Below are positions 44,041 to 52,158 of a stretch of 64,000 nt of DNA, piece by piece. The notes beneath the pieces are model-generated. The model was not told the origin of the DNA and did no database searches. It saw nothing but the letters and a program-made list of their open reading frames with translations. Position numbers and translations under genes: made by a program. The first letter of the stretch is position 1. Each line of letters begins with the position of its first letter. Source of the stretch: Marine Group I thaumarchaeote SCGC AAA799-D11 (GTDB taxonomy: Archaea > Thermoproteota > Nitrososphaeria > Nitrososphaerales > Nitrosopumilaceae); assembly GCA_000746765.1 (NCBI GenBank), contig JOSY01000033.1, positions 116,113-180,112 on the forward strand, read 5' to 3'.

Positions 44041-44298
44041 ATGGCAAAAGAATGTAGTCATTTTTTAGAGGAGAAAAAAGGAATAACACCAAATACAAAA
44101 AGTTGTGAAGAATGTGAAAAAGAACATCTTCCAGTGGTAGCAATACGAATGTGTTTAACATGTGGGCATGTGGGATGTTGTGATTCATCCATTGGAAAAC
44201 ATGCAACAAAACATTTTGAAGAGACAGGTCATCCTGTTATGAAGGCAATACCAGGAGACATTTGGAAGTGGTGTTATCACCATAAAGAATACTATTAA
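44041..44298 (+). CDS. UBP-type zinc finger protein
   Basis: The 85-aa protein is a single ZnF-UBP domain: KSCEECEKEH, RMCLTCGHVGCCDSSIGKHATKHFEETGHPVM. Eukaryotic versions bind the ubiquitin C-terminus; stand-alone prokaryotic copies are of unknown role. It is directly behind the pyrophosphatase gene. Confidence 0.88.
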   Translation: MAKECSHFLEEKKGITPNTKSCEECEKEHLPVVAIRMCLTCGHVGCCDSSIGKHATKHFEETGHPVMKAIPGDIWKWCYHHKEYY

Positions 44299-44327
44299 TT
44301 TTCAAGATGCAAAGAAAATTCAGGTAA

Positions 44328-44543
44328 TTGATTAGAGAAAAACTTCATTGGACATTTTGGGTAGGTATAGGATTTCTAATAGCAGGTGGAATTAGCTGGG
44401 CAATTTTACTAGCAGGGGAAGGACCTCCAAGTTTTGTTGAAGAGACTATTACATACAGTTATGGTTGGGTGATTTTTGGAATTGCATTAATCATATACTC
44501 AACAATTAGAAAATTTTTGAAAGATAAAACCAAGATAAATTGA
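44328..44543 (+). CDS. Two-helix membrane protein, 71 aa
   Basis: Starts with TTG at 44328. Helices at about residues 8-28 (WTFWVGIGFLIAGGISWAILL) and 42-62 (SYGWVIFGIALIIYSTI) and a lysine tail. Unknown function. Confidence 0.6.
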   Translation: MIREKLHWTFWVGIGFLIAGGISWAILLAGEGPPSFVEETITYSYGWVIFGIALIIYSTIRKFLKDKTKIN

Positions 44544-44587
44544 TCAAACCAACATGTTTCTATTCATTTTTTAATAGTTAGAAAATT

Positions 44588-46369
44588 ATGATATCAGTGT
44601 CACAGTATCAATTAGGAACATGGGATCTTTCAGAATTGGCAAAGAATCCAAAAAGCCCAGCATTCCAAAAACAAATCAAAGGGTTAGAAAATCAGGCCAA
44701 AAAATTTGAAAAAATTAAATCAAAATTAGACCCAAAGATGTCTTCAAAAAAATTTATGGACATATTAAATCAAGTAGAAGAAATTTCTGAAAAAATGAGT
44801 AAGATTGGAGGATATGCATCTCTTTCATATTCTTCAGATACCCAGTCAGATGAAGCAACATCATTAATGACTAGAATGTCAAAATTAGGTTCAGATATTT
44901 CAAACAAAATTCTCTTTTTTGATTTGTGGTGGAAGACACAAGTTGATGAAAAAAATGCAAAACGATTAATCAAAGATGCAGGAGAACTCTCAGAATATCT
45001 AGCACATAAAAGACTAATTGCAAAATACTCACTTAGTGAGCCTGAAGAGAGAATCATCAATACATTAGATGTTACAGGAATTTCTGCACTTGTTAAATTG
45101 TATGATAAGATAACAAATGCATTTGAATACCAAATGAAAATTGGAAACAAAACAAAAACAATGACAAGAGAGGAATTGACAAATTATGTCAGAGACACAA
45201 AACCAAAAATTCGCGAAACTGCCTACAAAACAATTCTTGGAAAATATAATGAAAACAAAGGAGTTGTTGGAGAAATTTATCAAAATATTGCACTTAATTG
45301 GAAAGATGAAGGAATTGACATTCGAGGCTACAAAACCCCAATTTCAATGAGAAATATTGGAAATGATGTAGATGATAAAACAATAGAAGCACTCCTAACA
45401 GTTTGTAAAAAAAATGCACCAGTTTTTCAAAAATTCTTTATTCAAAAAGCAAAGATGCTCAAAATGAAAAAGCTTAGACGATATGACATCTATGCACCTG
45501 CTGCTGCAAACATTAAAGAAAAAAATTATTCATACAATAAATCCGTAAAATTAGTTTTTGAGTCACTTGGAAAATTTAGCAATACGCTAGAAGATTTTGC
45601 AAGAAAGGTTTTCAATGAAAATCACATTGACTCATCAGTAAGACAAGGAAAAAGAGACGGGGCTTTTTGTAGTACATTAACGCCCAAAATCACCCCCTAT
45701 GTCTTGGTCAATTTTACAGGAAAATCAAGAGATGTGTTTACACTAGCGCATGAGTTAGGACACGCAGTTCACAGTCAAGCTGCACAAGATAGATCAATTC
45801 TAGTCCAAGACGCACCTTTACCATTGGCTGAAACAGCATCAACATTTTCAGAATTATTGCTTTATGACAACATTTCAGATAAAATTTCAGATGATGAGAA
45901 GAAGATTATGTTATCTGAAAAAATTGATGATTTGTATGCTACAATTCTTAGACAATCATTTTTCACAATTTTTGAGATTGACGCTCACAAACAAATTGGA
46001 GAAGGAACAACTATAGATGAAATTTCAAAGACATATTTGCAAAATCTCAAACTGCAATTTGGAAAATCAGTTGATGTAACAGATGACTTTGCAATAGAAT
46101 GGAGTTGCATTCCACATTTCTATCACACACCATTTTACTGCTATGCATATTCATTTGGAAATCTTCTTGCATTATCATTGTTCCAAAGATACAAAAAAGA
46201 AGGTCAAGACTTTGTTCCAGCATATATCGATATTCTTGCAGCAGGGGGTTCGAAAAAACCTGAAAAACTTCTTCAAGAGCACGGATTAGATATCAGATCT
46301 ACCAAGTTTTGGCAAGAAGGTTTTGATTATGTTAGTGAACAAGTAAAAACACTGTCATCATTAAATTAG
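44588..46369 (+). CDS. pepF: Oligoendopeptidase F (M3 family)
   Basis: The 593-aa zinc peptidase has HELGHAVHSQ (HExxH) near residue 388 and the distal Glu in APLPLAETASTFSE. The N-terminal helical lobe matches PepF (TRMSKLGSDISNKILFFDLWWKT). It degrades short peptides in the cytosol. Length normal, no anomaly. Confidence 0.95.
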   Translation: MISVSQYQLGTWDLSELAKNPKSPAFQKQIKGLENQAKKFEKIKSKLDPKMSSKKFMDILNQVEEISEKMSKIGGYASLSYSSDTQSDEATSLMTRMSKLGSDISNKILFFDLWWKTQVDEKNAKRLIKDAGELSEYLAHKRLIAKYSLSEPEERIINTLDVTGISALVKLYDKITNAFEYQMKIGNKTKTMTREELTNYVRDTKPKIRETAYKTILGKYNENKGVVGEIYQNIALNWKDEGIDIRGYKTPISMRNIGNDVDDKTIEALLTVCKKNAPVFQKFFIQKAKMLKMKKLRRYDIYAPAAANIKEKNYSYNKSVKLVFESLGKFSNTLEDFARKVFNENHIDSSVRQGKRDGAFCSTLTPKITPYVLVNFTGKSRDVFTLAHELGHAVHSQAAQDRSILVQDAPLPLAETASTFSELLLYDNISDKISDDEKKIMLSEKIDDLYATILRQSFFTIFEIDAHKQIGEGTTIDEISKTYLQNLKLQFGKSVDVTDDFAIEWSCIPHFYHTPFYCYAYSFGNLLALSLFQRYKKEGQDFVPAYIDILAAGGSKKPEKLLQEHGLDIRSTKFWQEGFDYVSEQVKTLSSLN

Positions 46370-46382
46370 ATTTTTAATAAAT

Positions 46383-46470
46383 GGGGCTGACAGTCCAACG
46401 CAAGGACTGCCAGCTTGTTCCCCGAACGGTTTGAATTCGATGTCAAATCCCAATCACAGATTATCTGATT
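46383..46470 (+). ncRNA. Candidate structured RNA between two convergent genes
   Basis: A GC-rich block contains a strong hairpin: CAGTCC (46391-46396) with GGACTG (46404-46409), extended by GCTG/CAGC and GGG/CCC (46383-46423). A second follows, ggtttga (46429-46435) with tcaaatc, and then a small palindrome cagattatctg. No gene fits. It may be a bidirectional terminator for the two convergent genes or a small RNA; strand and start are undecided. Confidence 0.4.
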
Positions 46471-46483
46471 TAAACGTTTGAAA

Positions 46484-47074
46484 TTATTCCAAGTCTAATT
46501 TTTTAGGTTTGATTTTTCGTATAGTGCCACCCAAGATTCCAATTGTAATTCCTAATTGGTATAGAAAATACAGTAATACCTCAAATGTACTGGGAGTTAG
46601 ATCTGTGAATCTACTGATTCCAGTAAAAATCAGCAATAGAGAACTAAAGAAGAAGACAAATAATTTTACAATTCCATTCAGATTTGTAAATTTCAAAATT
46701 ACAAAAGTCATCACAGTTACAGAAATTGCTAACACCGTAAGAAATCCAGTGTTCATTCCAAAAATTAGGAATAATACAGATGCAAATTCTGCAGGGCTAC
46801 CAGCAGATAAATTAGAAAGTTCAATTTTTTCAGGAGATGCGAATCTAGGTACACTAAGAATTGCATTTGCCAAAAATAAAACAAACAAAGTAAGAGATAC
46901 TGTCTTCAGGTGATTTTGCAGTCGTGGAAATCTAACAAGAATTGCACGTCCTAAAATTATTCCTTGGAATAATCCAACTCCAAATGCTCCAATTACTGCA
47001 AGAATTGAAAAAATTGGATCTTGGAAGATATCAACAAGAAATGGGATTAGAGCCAATACTAGTAATAATTTCAT
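46484..47074 (-). CDS. Integral membrane protein, unknown family
   Basis: The 196-aa protein has five or six transmembrane segments (about 2-18, 22-45, 58-75, 95-122, 130-152 and 160-182). It lacks any motif recognised here. Convergent with pepF and divergent from the secreted-protein gene. Confidence 0.65.
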   Translation of the reverse strand: MKLLLVLALIPFLVDIFQDPIFSILAVIGAFGVGLFQGIILGRAILVRFPRLQNHLKTVSLTLFVLFLANAILSVPRFASPEKIELSNLSAGSPAEFASVLFLIFGMNTGFLTVLAISVTVMTFVILKFTNLNGIVKLFVFFFSSLLLIFTGISRFTDLTPSTFEVLLYFLYQLGITIGILGGTIRKIKPKKLDLE

Positions 47075-47203
47075 AATTATAGAATATTAGTTAAGAGATG
47101 ACTAATTTTCGTAAAAAAAATAAAAAAAATTCATCAAAAACGAATTTAAAAAATTATCAGAATAGGAGTAAAGTTAATAATTTCAGGACTAGAGGGACAA
47201 CCA

Positions 47204-48349
47204 ATGCAGAAGATACTTTGGTTTTTAGTATCAGTCACACTTGTTGGAATTTCAACAAATTTTGCATATTCCCAAGAAATGGGTTTAGCAACATTTCAAG
47301 AAACTGCTCAAGTGATAGTAGATAGAAGCATCTCCCAAAATGTAACTGCATCAGTAACATTACAAAGTACCAGCATTCAAGAAATTAGAATTCCTGCAGA
47401 ATTAGAACAAAAACTCAGAGAAGATGAGATGATCAAGGCAGTAGTTGTTACAAATCAAGAACAATGTGTTTTGGGCGTATTTGATGAGTCATGCATAATG
47501 ATTAACGTAGTAAGAGACCCTACTGTAAAAGGAATCATCGAGATTCAAGATGCAGCCAAAGAAGATGCAATGCCATACATTGATGAGATAAACCAAATAT
47601 TTGACACAGATGCAGAATTTCATTCAGTTTTTGTGCATAGTGATGATGCATCAAATGAAGCACTTGAGACATCAGGAATAATCTCAGGTAGAGGAATGGT
47701 TTCAGTAGTATACACAATGTCGCCAGAAGACACTAATTCCATGTATGAAAAAGTCTCAGCAATTCTAATTCCAAAAATAATTAGAGATGGTGGAGGATTT
47801 TATGAAATTGCAAAAAGTCTTTCATTTGAAGAAAAATCAAAGATGACATTTTCAATAATACCTTTAGATTCAAAATCACTTTTACAGTTAAAATTATCAG
47901 TTGATTACCCTAATGAGGCATCTACGATTTCTGAGGTTAGCCCACTAGATTTGTTAAAAGTAGATACGATTAGCAGATCAGAGTATTTTTCTTCAGGATT
48001 TTACCCACTCAATTCAATCATTCAAGTAGTGATATTATCACCTGAAGATGAAGTTATTTCAAACATTAGAGGAAACATTGTTCCAACACAAATAATTGAT
48101 AATGAAAAAATTCCAACAGACATATCAAAAGAAGGATGGATTTTTGATCCTCAAGAAGGACAAAGAATTCAAGGAAAATATATTTTCGGGGAGGAGACTT
48201 CAGTTAACAAAGACAAGTTAAAATTTTCATTAGGAGAGGTGCCACCTACACAACCAGAATCATCAGATGAATCACTTGTAGTGGTTGTAATAATTTCAAT
48301 AGTTGCAATAGCAGCTGCGTTGTTCTATCTTAAAGGATATAGAAAATAA
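47204..48349 (+). CDS. Cell-surface protein with signal peptide and C-terminal anchor
   Basis: Residues 1-23 are a signal peptide (FLVSVTLVGISTNFAYSQ) and residues 356-376 a transmembrane helix with a short lysine/arginine end, so about 330 residues face outward. The ectodomain carries two Cys (QCVLGVFDESC) that may form a disulfide. Predicted mixed alpha/beta. Function unknown. Confidence 0.72.
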   Translation: MQKILWFLVSVTLVGISTNFAYSQEMGLATFQETAQVIVDRSISQNVTASVTLQSTSIQEIRIPAELEQKLREDEMIKAVVVTNQEQCVLGVFDESCIMINVVRDPTVKGIIEIQDAAKEDAMPYIDEINQIFDTDAEFHSVFVHSDDASNEALETSGIISGRGMVSVVYTMSPEDTNSMYEKVSAILIPKIIRDGGGFYEIAKSLSFEEKSKMTFSIIPLDSKSLLQLKLSVDYPNEASTISEVSPLDLLKVDTISRSEYFSSGFYPLNSIIQVVILSPEDEVISNIRGNIVPTQIIDNEKIPTDISKEGWIFDPQEGQRIQGKYIFGEETSVNKDKLKFSLGEVPPTQPESSDESLVVVVIISIVAIAAALFYLKGYRK

Positions 48350-48907
48350 TTACAACAAAAGTACAGCTGCAGCAAAGACAGTAGTCCATTTACCATCTTT
48401 GTCACCACGAGTTTGTTGAGTAATGTTTTGTGTTTTGTAAATTTCTCCAGATATTTTCCACTGTTGTCTTTTTTCATCCCAGTTCTTATCAACATCAAAT
48501 GGAATTCCTAGTGATGATGCCAACATTTGCGCTGCAATATCTTCAGCATAATCACCTGCCTGAATCTGACTCTGTCCAAAGGCTTCGTATTCAGACAAGT
48601 AACCATATCTAGTTTTGTCCTTTGGTTGTGCGATCCCCACTGATGCAGAACACATTCTATGTGGCTCATTAGTCTGATTCTTGGAATAAATCGTAAATAG
48701 AATCTGTCCAGGTTTGATTTGTTTTAGCCCTTCCTTTCTAGGAATCAATTTGGCCTTTGGTGGAAATATACTAGAAATCAAAACAAGGTTTGTTCCAGCA
48801 ATACCAGCATCTCTTAGAGCATATTCAAAACTAGTTAATCTATCTTCATGAACACCTTTTCCTTTTGTAAGAAATAATTTCTTGGCAACTAAATCAAGCA
48901 TTTTCAA
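48350..48907 (-). CDS. pdaD: Pyruvoyl-dependent arginine decarboxylase
   Basis: The 185-aa proenzyme makes agmatine for polyamine synthesis. Self-cleavage in this family yields a pyruvoyl group at a serine; the expected Ser-Ser is at residues 45-46 (LISSIFPP). Other family segments are FEYALRDAGIAGTNLV, CSASVGIAQP, YGYLSEYEAFGQ and DYAEDIAAQMLASSLGI. Adjacent to and convergent with the surface protein gene (stops abut). Confidence 0.94.
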   Translation of the reverse strand: MKMLDLVAKKLFLTKGKGVHEDRLTSFEYALRDAGIAGTNLVLISSIFPPKAKLIPRKEGLKQIKPGQILFTIYSKNQTNEPHRMCSASVGIAQPKDKTRYGYLSEYEAFGQSQIQAGDYAEDIAAQMLASSLGIPFDVDKNWDEKRQQWKISGEIYKTQNITQQTRGDKDGKWTTVFAAAVLLL

Positions 48908-48992
48908 AATTTTAGAAAGGAAGTTAGTATTTAACCTTTAATCAAAGACTGAATTTCGTTTTATGAGATAACATTATCAAAATTATTTAGAA

Positions 48993-49235
48993 TCAATCTC
49001 GTTTCTTTTTCTTTTTTCTTTTATCAGGAGCTTTTGCTTCTTGTGTCAAGAAGATGAATGTGAAAAATGCACCCAATCCAATATTGACAACACCCATGAA
49101 TGTGATAAACATAGTTTGTTCTTTTCCTGCAATAGGAGACAAACCAATTATGATGCCCAACATACCAGTTGCAAAGAACATCATCATCAAAACCTTGACT
49201 CGGGTAGGTTCAATGTATCTCACAACAGGTATCAA
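48993..49235 (-). CDS. Two-helix membrane protein with lysine-rich tail, 80 aa
   Basis: Helices at about residues 14-34 and 43-63 and a strongly basic cytoplasmic tail (PDKRKKKKKRD). Unknown function. Confidence 0.6.
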   Translation of the reverse strand: MIPVVRYIEPTRVKVLMMMFFATGMLGIIIGLSPIAGKEQTMFITFMGVVNIGLGAFFTFIFLTQEAKAPDKRKKKKKRD

Positions 49236-49341
49236 AAAATGGCATTATTATAAACTGACGGTTGATAATAGTTCTAGAAAAATCCTTACAAAAAGATCAC
49301 AGGTAACACTTTAAACCTTCAAAAATTTCATTTTACTTCGT

Positions 49342-49416
49342 GCCAATGTAGCTCAGCCTGGCTAGAGCATTCGCCTTGTAAGCGAAAGGTCATGGGTTCA
49401 GATCCCATCATTGGCT
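49342..49416 (+). tRNA. tRNA-Thr(TGT)
   Basis: Acceptor GCCAATG/CATTGGC pair, D arm GCTC...GAGC, anticodon stem TTCGC/GCGAA around CTTGTAA (anticodon TGT, 49377-49379), T arm with GTTCAGAT loop, and U at the discriminator position as in archaeal Thr tRNAs. No intron. The integrase gene begins 43 bp after its 3' end. Confidence 0.95.
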
Positions 49417-49428
49417 TTACTTCTTGTG

Positions 49429-49434
49429 TTTAAA
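49429..49434 (+). promoter_or_regulatory. TATA box of the integrase gene
   Basis: TTTAAA is 25-30 bp before the ATG at 49459, supporting a leaderless integrase and that start. Confidence 0.45.
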
Positions 49435-49458
49435 GCCCACACCATACATAATGATATT

Positions 49459-50715
49459 ATGAGCACAAAACAGGTTCAAACTAGCAAGGAAATTACAATT
49501 CATGATTTTGCTAAGAGTTTGGAGCACACCTTAGATGCAGTTGAGGAATTATCATCAAGAAATACAGAACTTATCAAAAAATACGATAAAGAGATGGTAA
49601 GAAACTCACTTGCAAAAGGAACTCGCCTGAAACATCTTTTAATTATTTTGAATCTATCTAGAATGCTAGAAAAAGATTGGGAAGATGTCACAAAACAAGA
49701 CATTGAGGAATTAGTTTTCCAGTTTATCCAAAAGTATTCGCCAAATGATAAAGAGACACATCATACATGGGATCATAAAAAGATTATAAAAATATTCTTC
49801 AGATGGGTTAAGCTTGGCTCTAGAAATTTCAGAGATGTGGGAAATCCTGAAGAAACAAAATGGATTCATCTAAATCGTGTAAAAAGCAACATAGTGCGAG
49901 AGCAGTTAATTACCGATGAAGATATTTCAAAAATTTTGAAATCATGTATCAATCCAAGAGATAAAGCATTCTTTGATGTACATTATGAAGCTGGGACTAG
50001 ACCAGGTGAAATACTATCACTTAAAATTAAAAATGTGAAATTTGACAAATTTGGAGCTTTCATCAATGTCGATGGTAAAACAGGTTCCAGACCAATCAGA
50101 CTGGTAAAGTCTGTTCCAAATTTGGCAAATTGGTTAAATGTACATCCACAAAAAGAAGATCCTGAATCACCTGTTTGGATAATTTTAGAGAAACCAAAGT
50201 TTGGGGAACCGATGAAGTATCATACTGCAACAAGTCTCCTAAAGAGAACTATGAAAAGAGCAGGAATAAACAAACACTTCAATCTAAAATTATTCAGGCA
50301 CTCAGAGGCAACAAACTCAGCGAAATTCATGACAGAGGCTCAAATGAAAATAAGACATGGTTGGACAAATGACTCCAAAATGCCTGCAAATTACGTACAT
50401 TTGGTAAATTCAGATGTGGATGAGGTATATCTAAAACATTTGGGAATTAAACCGCAAGAAGAAGAAATTCAGGATTTGCCTAGAAAATGCACCATATGTT
50501 CAATGATGAATTCATCTGATTCTAGCATATGTACTAAATGCGGCAAACCTCTAGATTTGAAAAAAGCAATGGAACTAGAAGAAAAGGCAAGTCAAGAGAA
50601 TTTCACGGCTAACAAGCTAGCAGGAAAAGTGCTAGTTCAGATGCTAGTGACAGGACAAATTCCAAAACTATCTAAAAGTGAGATTAATTCTCTGATTCAG
50701 TCTCTGAATCTTTAG
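49459..50715 (+). CDS. Tyrosine recombinase/integrase with C-terminal zinc ribbon
   Basis: The start is ATG 49459; a longer frame begins inside the tRNA and is unlikely. The 418-aa protein has a SAM-like N-terminal arm and a catalytic domain with the first Arg in AGTRPGE, KLFRHSEATN (the Arg/His box; the usual first His is Lys), HGWTNDSKMPANYVHL (His and the nucleophilic Tyr), so it looks active. After it comes a ribbon CTICSMMNSSDSSICTKCG, an unusual addition. Family: XerC/phage-type integrase of archaeal elements. Confidence 0.92.
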   Translation: MSTKQVQTSKEITIHDFAKSLEHTLDAVEELSSRNTELIKKYDKEMVRNSLAKGTRLKHLLIILNLSRMLEKDWEDVTKQDIEELVFQFIQKYSPNDKETHHTWDHKKIIKIFFRWVKLGSRNFRDVGNPEETKWIHLNRVKSNIVREQLITDEDISKILKSCINPRDKAFFDVHYEAGTRPGEILSLKIKNVKFDKFGAFINVDGKTGSRPIRLVKSVPNLANWLNVHPQKEDPESPVWIILEKPKFGEPMKYHTATSLLKRTMKRAGINKHFNLKLFRHSEATNSAKFMTEAQMKIRHGWTNDSKMPANYVHLVNSDVDEVYLKHLGIKPQEEEIQDLPRKCTICSMMNSSDSSICTKCGKPLDLKKAMELEEKASQENFTANKLAGKVLVQMLVTGQIPKLSKSEINSLIQSLNL

Positions 50716-51763
50716 TTTTTTTGAATTTTATGATTCCATATTTGATGCCTTTTTCAATCATTTTTTTCATGAATGCTTTATCCATCTCAACAAAAGTAGT
50801 AGGTTTTTCATAGAAAGCGGTACGCAACGGGTCAAATCCATCACCAAAAAGATACAGCAAATCGTCTTTTTCAAAAATATCTTTCATAATCACACTTGCA
50901 AACTTTAATCGTTTTGTACCCCAAAACTTGTCATAATTATCCCATTTAGTTTTAAATTCATTTTTAATAGATTCAAAATCATCAATCTTTTCATGCTCCT
51001 TAGGAATCTCCATTTTTATATCCTCAAATTCATTTACGTGAAAATCATTGAATATATGAAATCCAAATCGATCATCATGTTCTAATTTTATTGCATTAAA
51101 ATAAAACAGAAATACTAATTTGTTTACCATACGATTGGATATTTTGATAGATTCTTTTGAGAAAAATTTCTTCCATAGTTTTTCTTTCTTTTTTAAAAAT
51201 GTATTATGTGCAATGCCTCTTTCTTCTTCTTTTGCAGGATAGTATAATTCAGATTGTTTGATTTCTAATCCTCGGTCCTCAAAAACCAGTTTAGTTATCT
51301 CTTCAATTCTTGGCCTAAACTTGTTATCTTTTGTATGTAATCTGTATTGTATGCTAATATCAATTTCATCAAGTGCTCTTTTTAGGAGTCTGGGCAAGAG
51401 GAATTGATAGGGTTTTAGAATTTGATTGTATGTAGACCACCTTTCTCCCAAATAAGGGATGAATTTGACATATTTTTTTAAAATTGCAGAATCATCTTTT
51501 GATAAGGACTTGATCAATGAAAAAAACCCTATCGGAGTTAATTCATAGTATACTCGATTTTGTTTTCCAGTTTTTTCTTCATGGATGATTCTAATTAATT
51601 GATTATACAACAATACGTCTTTGTTGATGTCAAAAGTTCTTCCAGAGATACCCTGATTTCGTATAGCATAACTCGAAATTCCTCTAGAAGGATCTTGATT
51701 TTTGTGTTGGATGTCAAAAAATGCTTCCAAAATACCTGTTTGTACCTTTGTTAGTTCTAACAT
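50684..51763 (-). CDS. Winged-helix protein of the integrated element
   Basis: The 359-aa protein begins with a winged-helix-like domain (LTKVQTGILEAFFDIQHKN, INKDVLLYNQLIRIIHEEKTGKQNRVYYELTPIGFFSL), followed by a large helical, lysine-rich region of unknown type. Its 3' end overlaps the convergent integrase gene by 32 bp. The two ATGTTAC repeats at its own start may be its binding sites. A regulator or partition/replication protein is plausible. Confidence 0.6.
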   Translation of the reverse strand: MLELTKVQTGILEAFFDIQHKNQDPSRGISSYAIRNQGISGRTFDINKDVLLYNQLIRIIHEEKTGKQNRVYYELTPIGFFSLIKSLSKDDSAILKKYVKFIPYLGERWSTYNQILKPYQFLLPRLLKRALDEIDISIQYRLHTKDNKFRPRIEEITKLVFEDRGLEIKQSELYYPAKEEERGIAHNTFLKKKEKLWKKFFSKESIKISNRMVNKLVFLFYFNAIKLEHDDRFGFHIFNDFHVNEFEDIKMEIPKEHEKIDDFESIKNEFKTKWDNYDKFWGTKRLKFASVIMKDIFEKDDLLYLFGDGFDPLRTAFYEKPTTFVEMDKAFMKKMIEKGIKYGIIKFKKTKDSETESEN

Positions 51764-51788
51764 GTTACTATAGGTAGCATAATGTTAC
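51762..51788. repeat. Two ATGTTAC direct repeats, 20 bp apart
   Basis: ATGTTAC occurs at 51762-51768 and 51782-51788, starts two helical turns apart, between the divergent winged-helix and mini-protein genes. Candidate operator of the winged-helix protein. Confidence 0.5.
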
Positions 51789-51824
51789 ATATTGGGTATA
51801 AGGGTTGAGGCATGATTCGTTTCA

Positions 51825-51977
51825 ATGAGACGTTGCCACATATGCAAAAAAACTCTTCAAAGACCATTAGAGGCATTATTTTCACACTGCTTTGAATGCA
51901 CTCTTGCGAGACTCGACAAACTGACTCTGGATTTTGAGCCTTGTGAGTACTGTCGCAAATATCAAAAATCAAAGTGA
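51825..51977 (+). CDS. 50-aa Cys/His mini-protein of the element
   Basis: ATG 51825 opens a 50-aa frame with CHICKK at the N-terminus, SHCFECTLARL in the middle and CEYCRKYQKSK at the end, a zinc-knuckle pattern. It is followed at 6 bp by the CKGxC family gene. Too short for standard ORF callers but the CxxC spacing supports it. Confidence 0.65.
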   Translation: MRRCHICKKTLQRPLEALFSHCFECTLARLDKLTLDFEPCEYCRKYQKSK

Positions 51978-51983
51978 GTAATC

Positions 51984-52154
51984 ATGTCATGTAAAGGGAT
52001 TTGTAGTAGACTAGAGGGATATTACGGAAATCCAAAATTCTGTAGAGGTTACAAATTTTGCACTAAATGTAGATTTTCAATAATTCATGAGGATTTACGA
52101 TGTCCATGCTGCCACATGGTACTAAGAAGAAAAGCTCGTCATAAGAAAAAGTGA
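51984..52154 (+). CDS. Micro zinc-ribbon protein of the CKGxC family (copy 2)
   Basis: The 56-aa protein has MSCKGICSRL, YKFCTKCRF, CPCCHMVLRRKARH and a basic end, aligning with the copies at 7647-7844 and 54926-55141. This copy lies in the integrated element, so the family spans chromosome and mobile element. Stop is 4 bp before the replication-initiator-like gene. Confidence 0.78.
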   Translation: MSCKGICSRLEGYYGNPKFCRGYKFCTKCRFSIIHEDLRCPCCHMVLRRKARHKKK

Positions 52155-52158
52155 TTTT

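Noticed and set aside
46509..46913. Plus-strand frame opposite the membrane protein at 46484-47074
   Set aside because: Lower-complexity basic product without motif; the minus-strand gene has a clean transmembrane pattern.
49411..49458. Upstream extension of the integrase into tRNA-Thr
   Set aside because: It would start inside the tRNA; a TATA box at 49429-49434 and ATG at 49459 give a better start.
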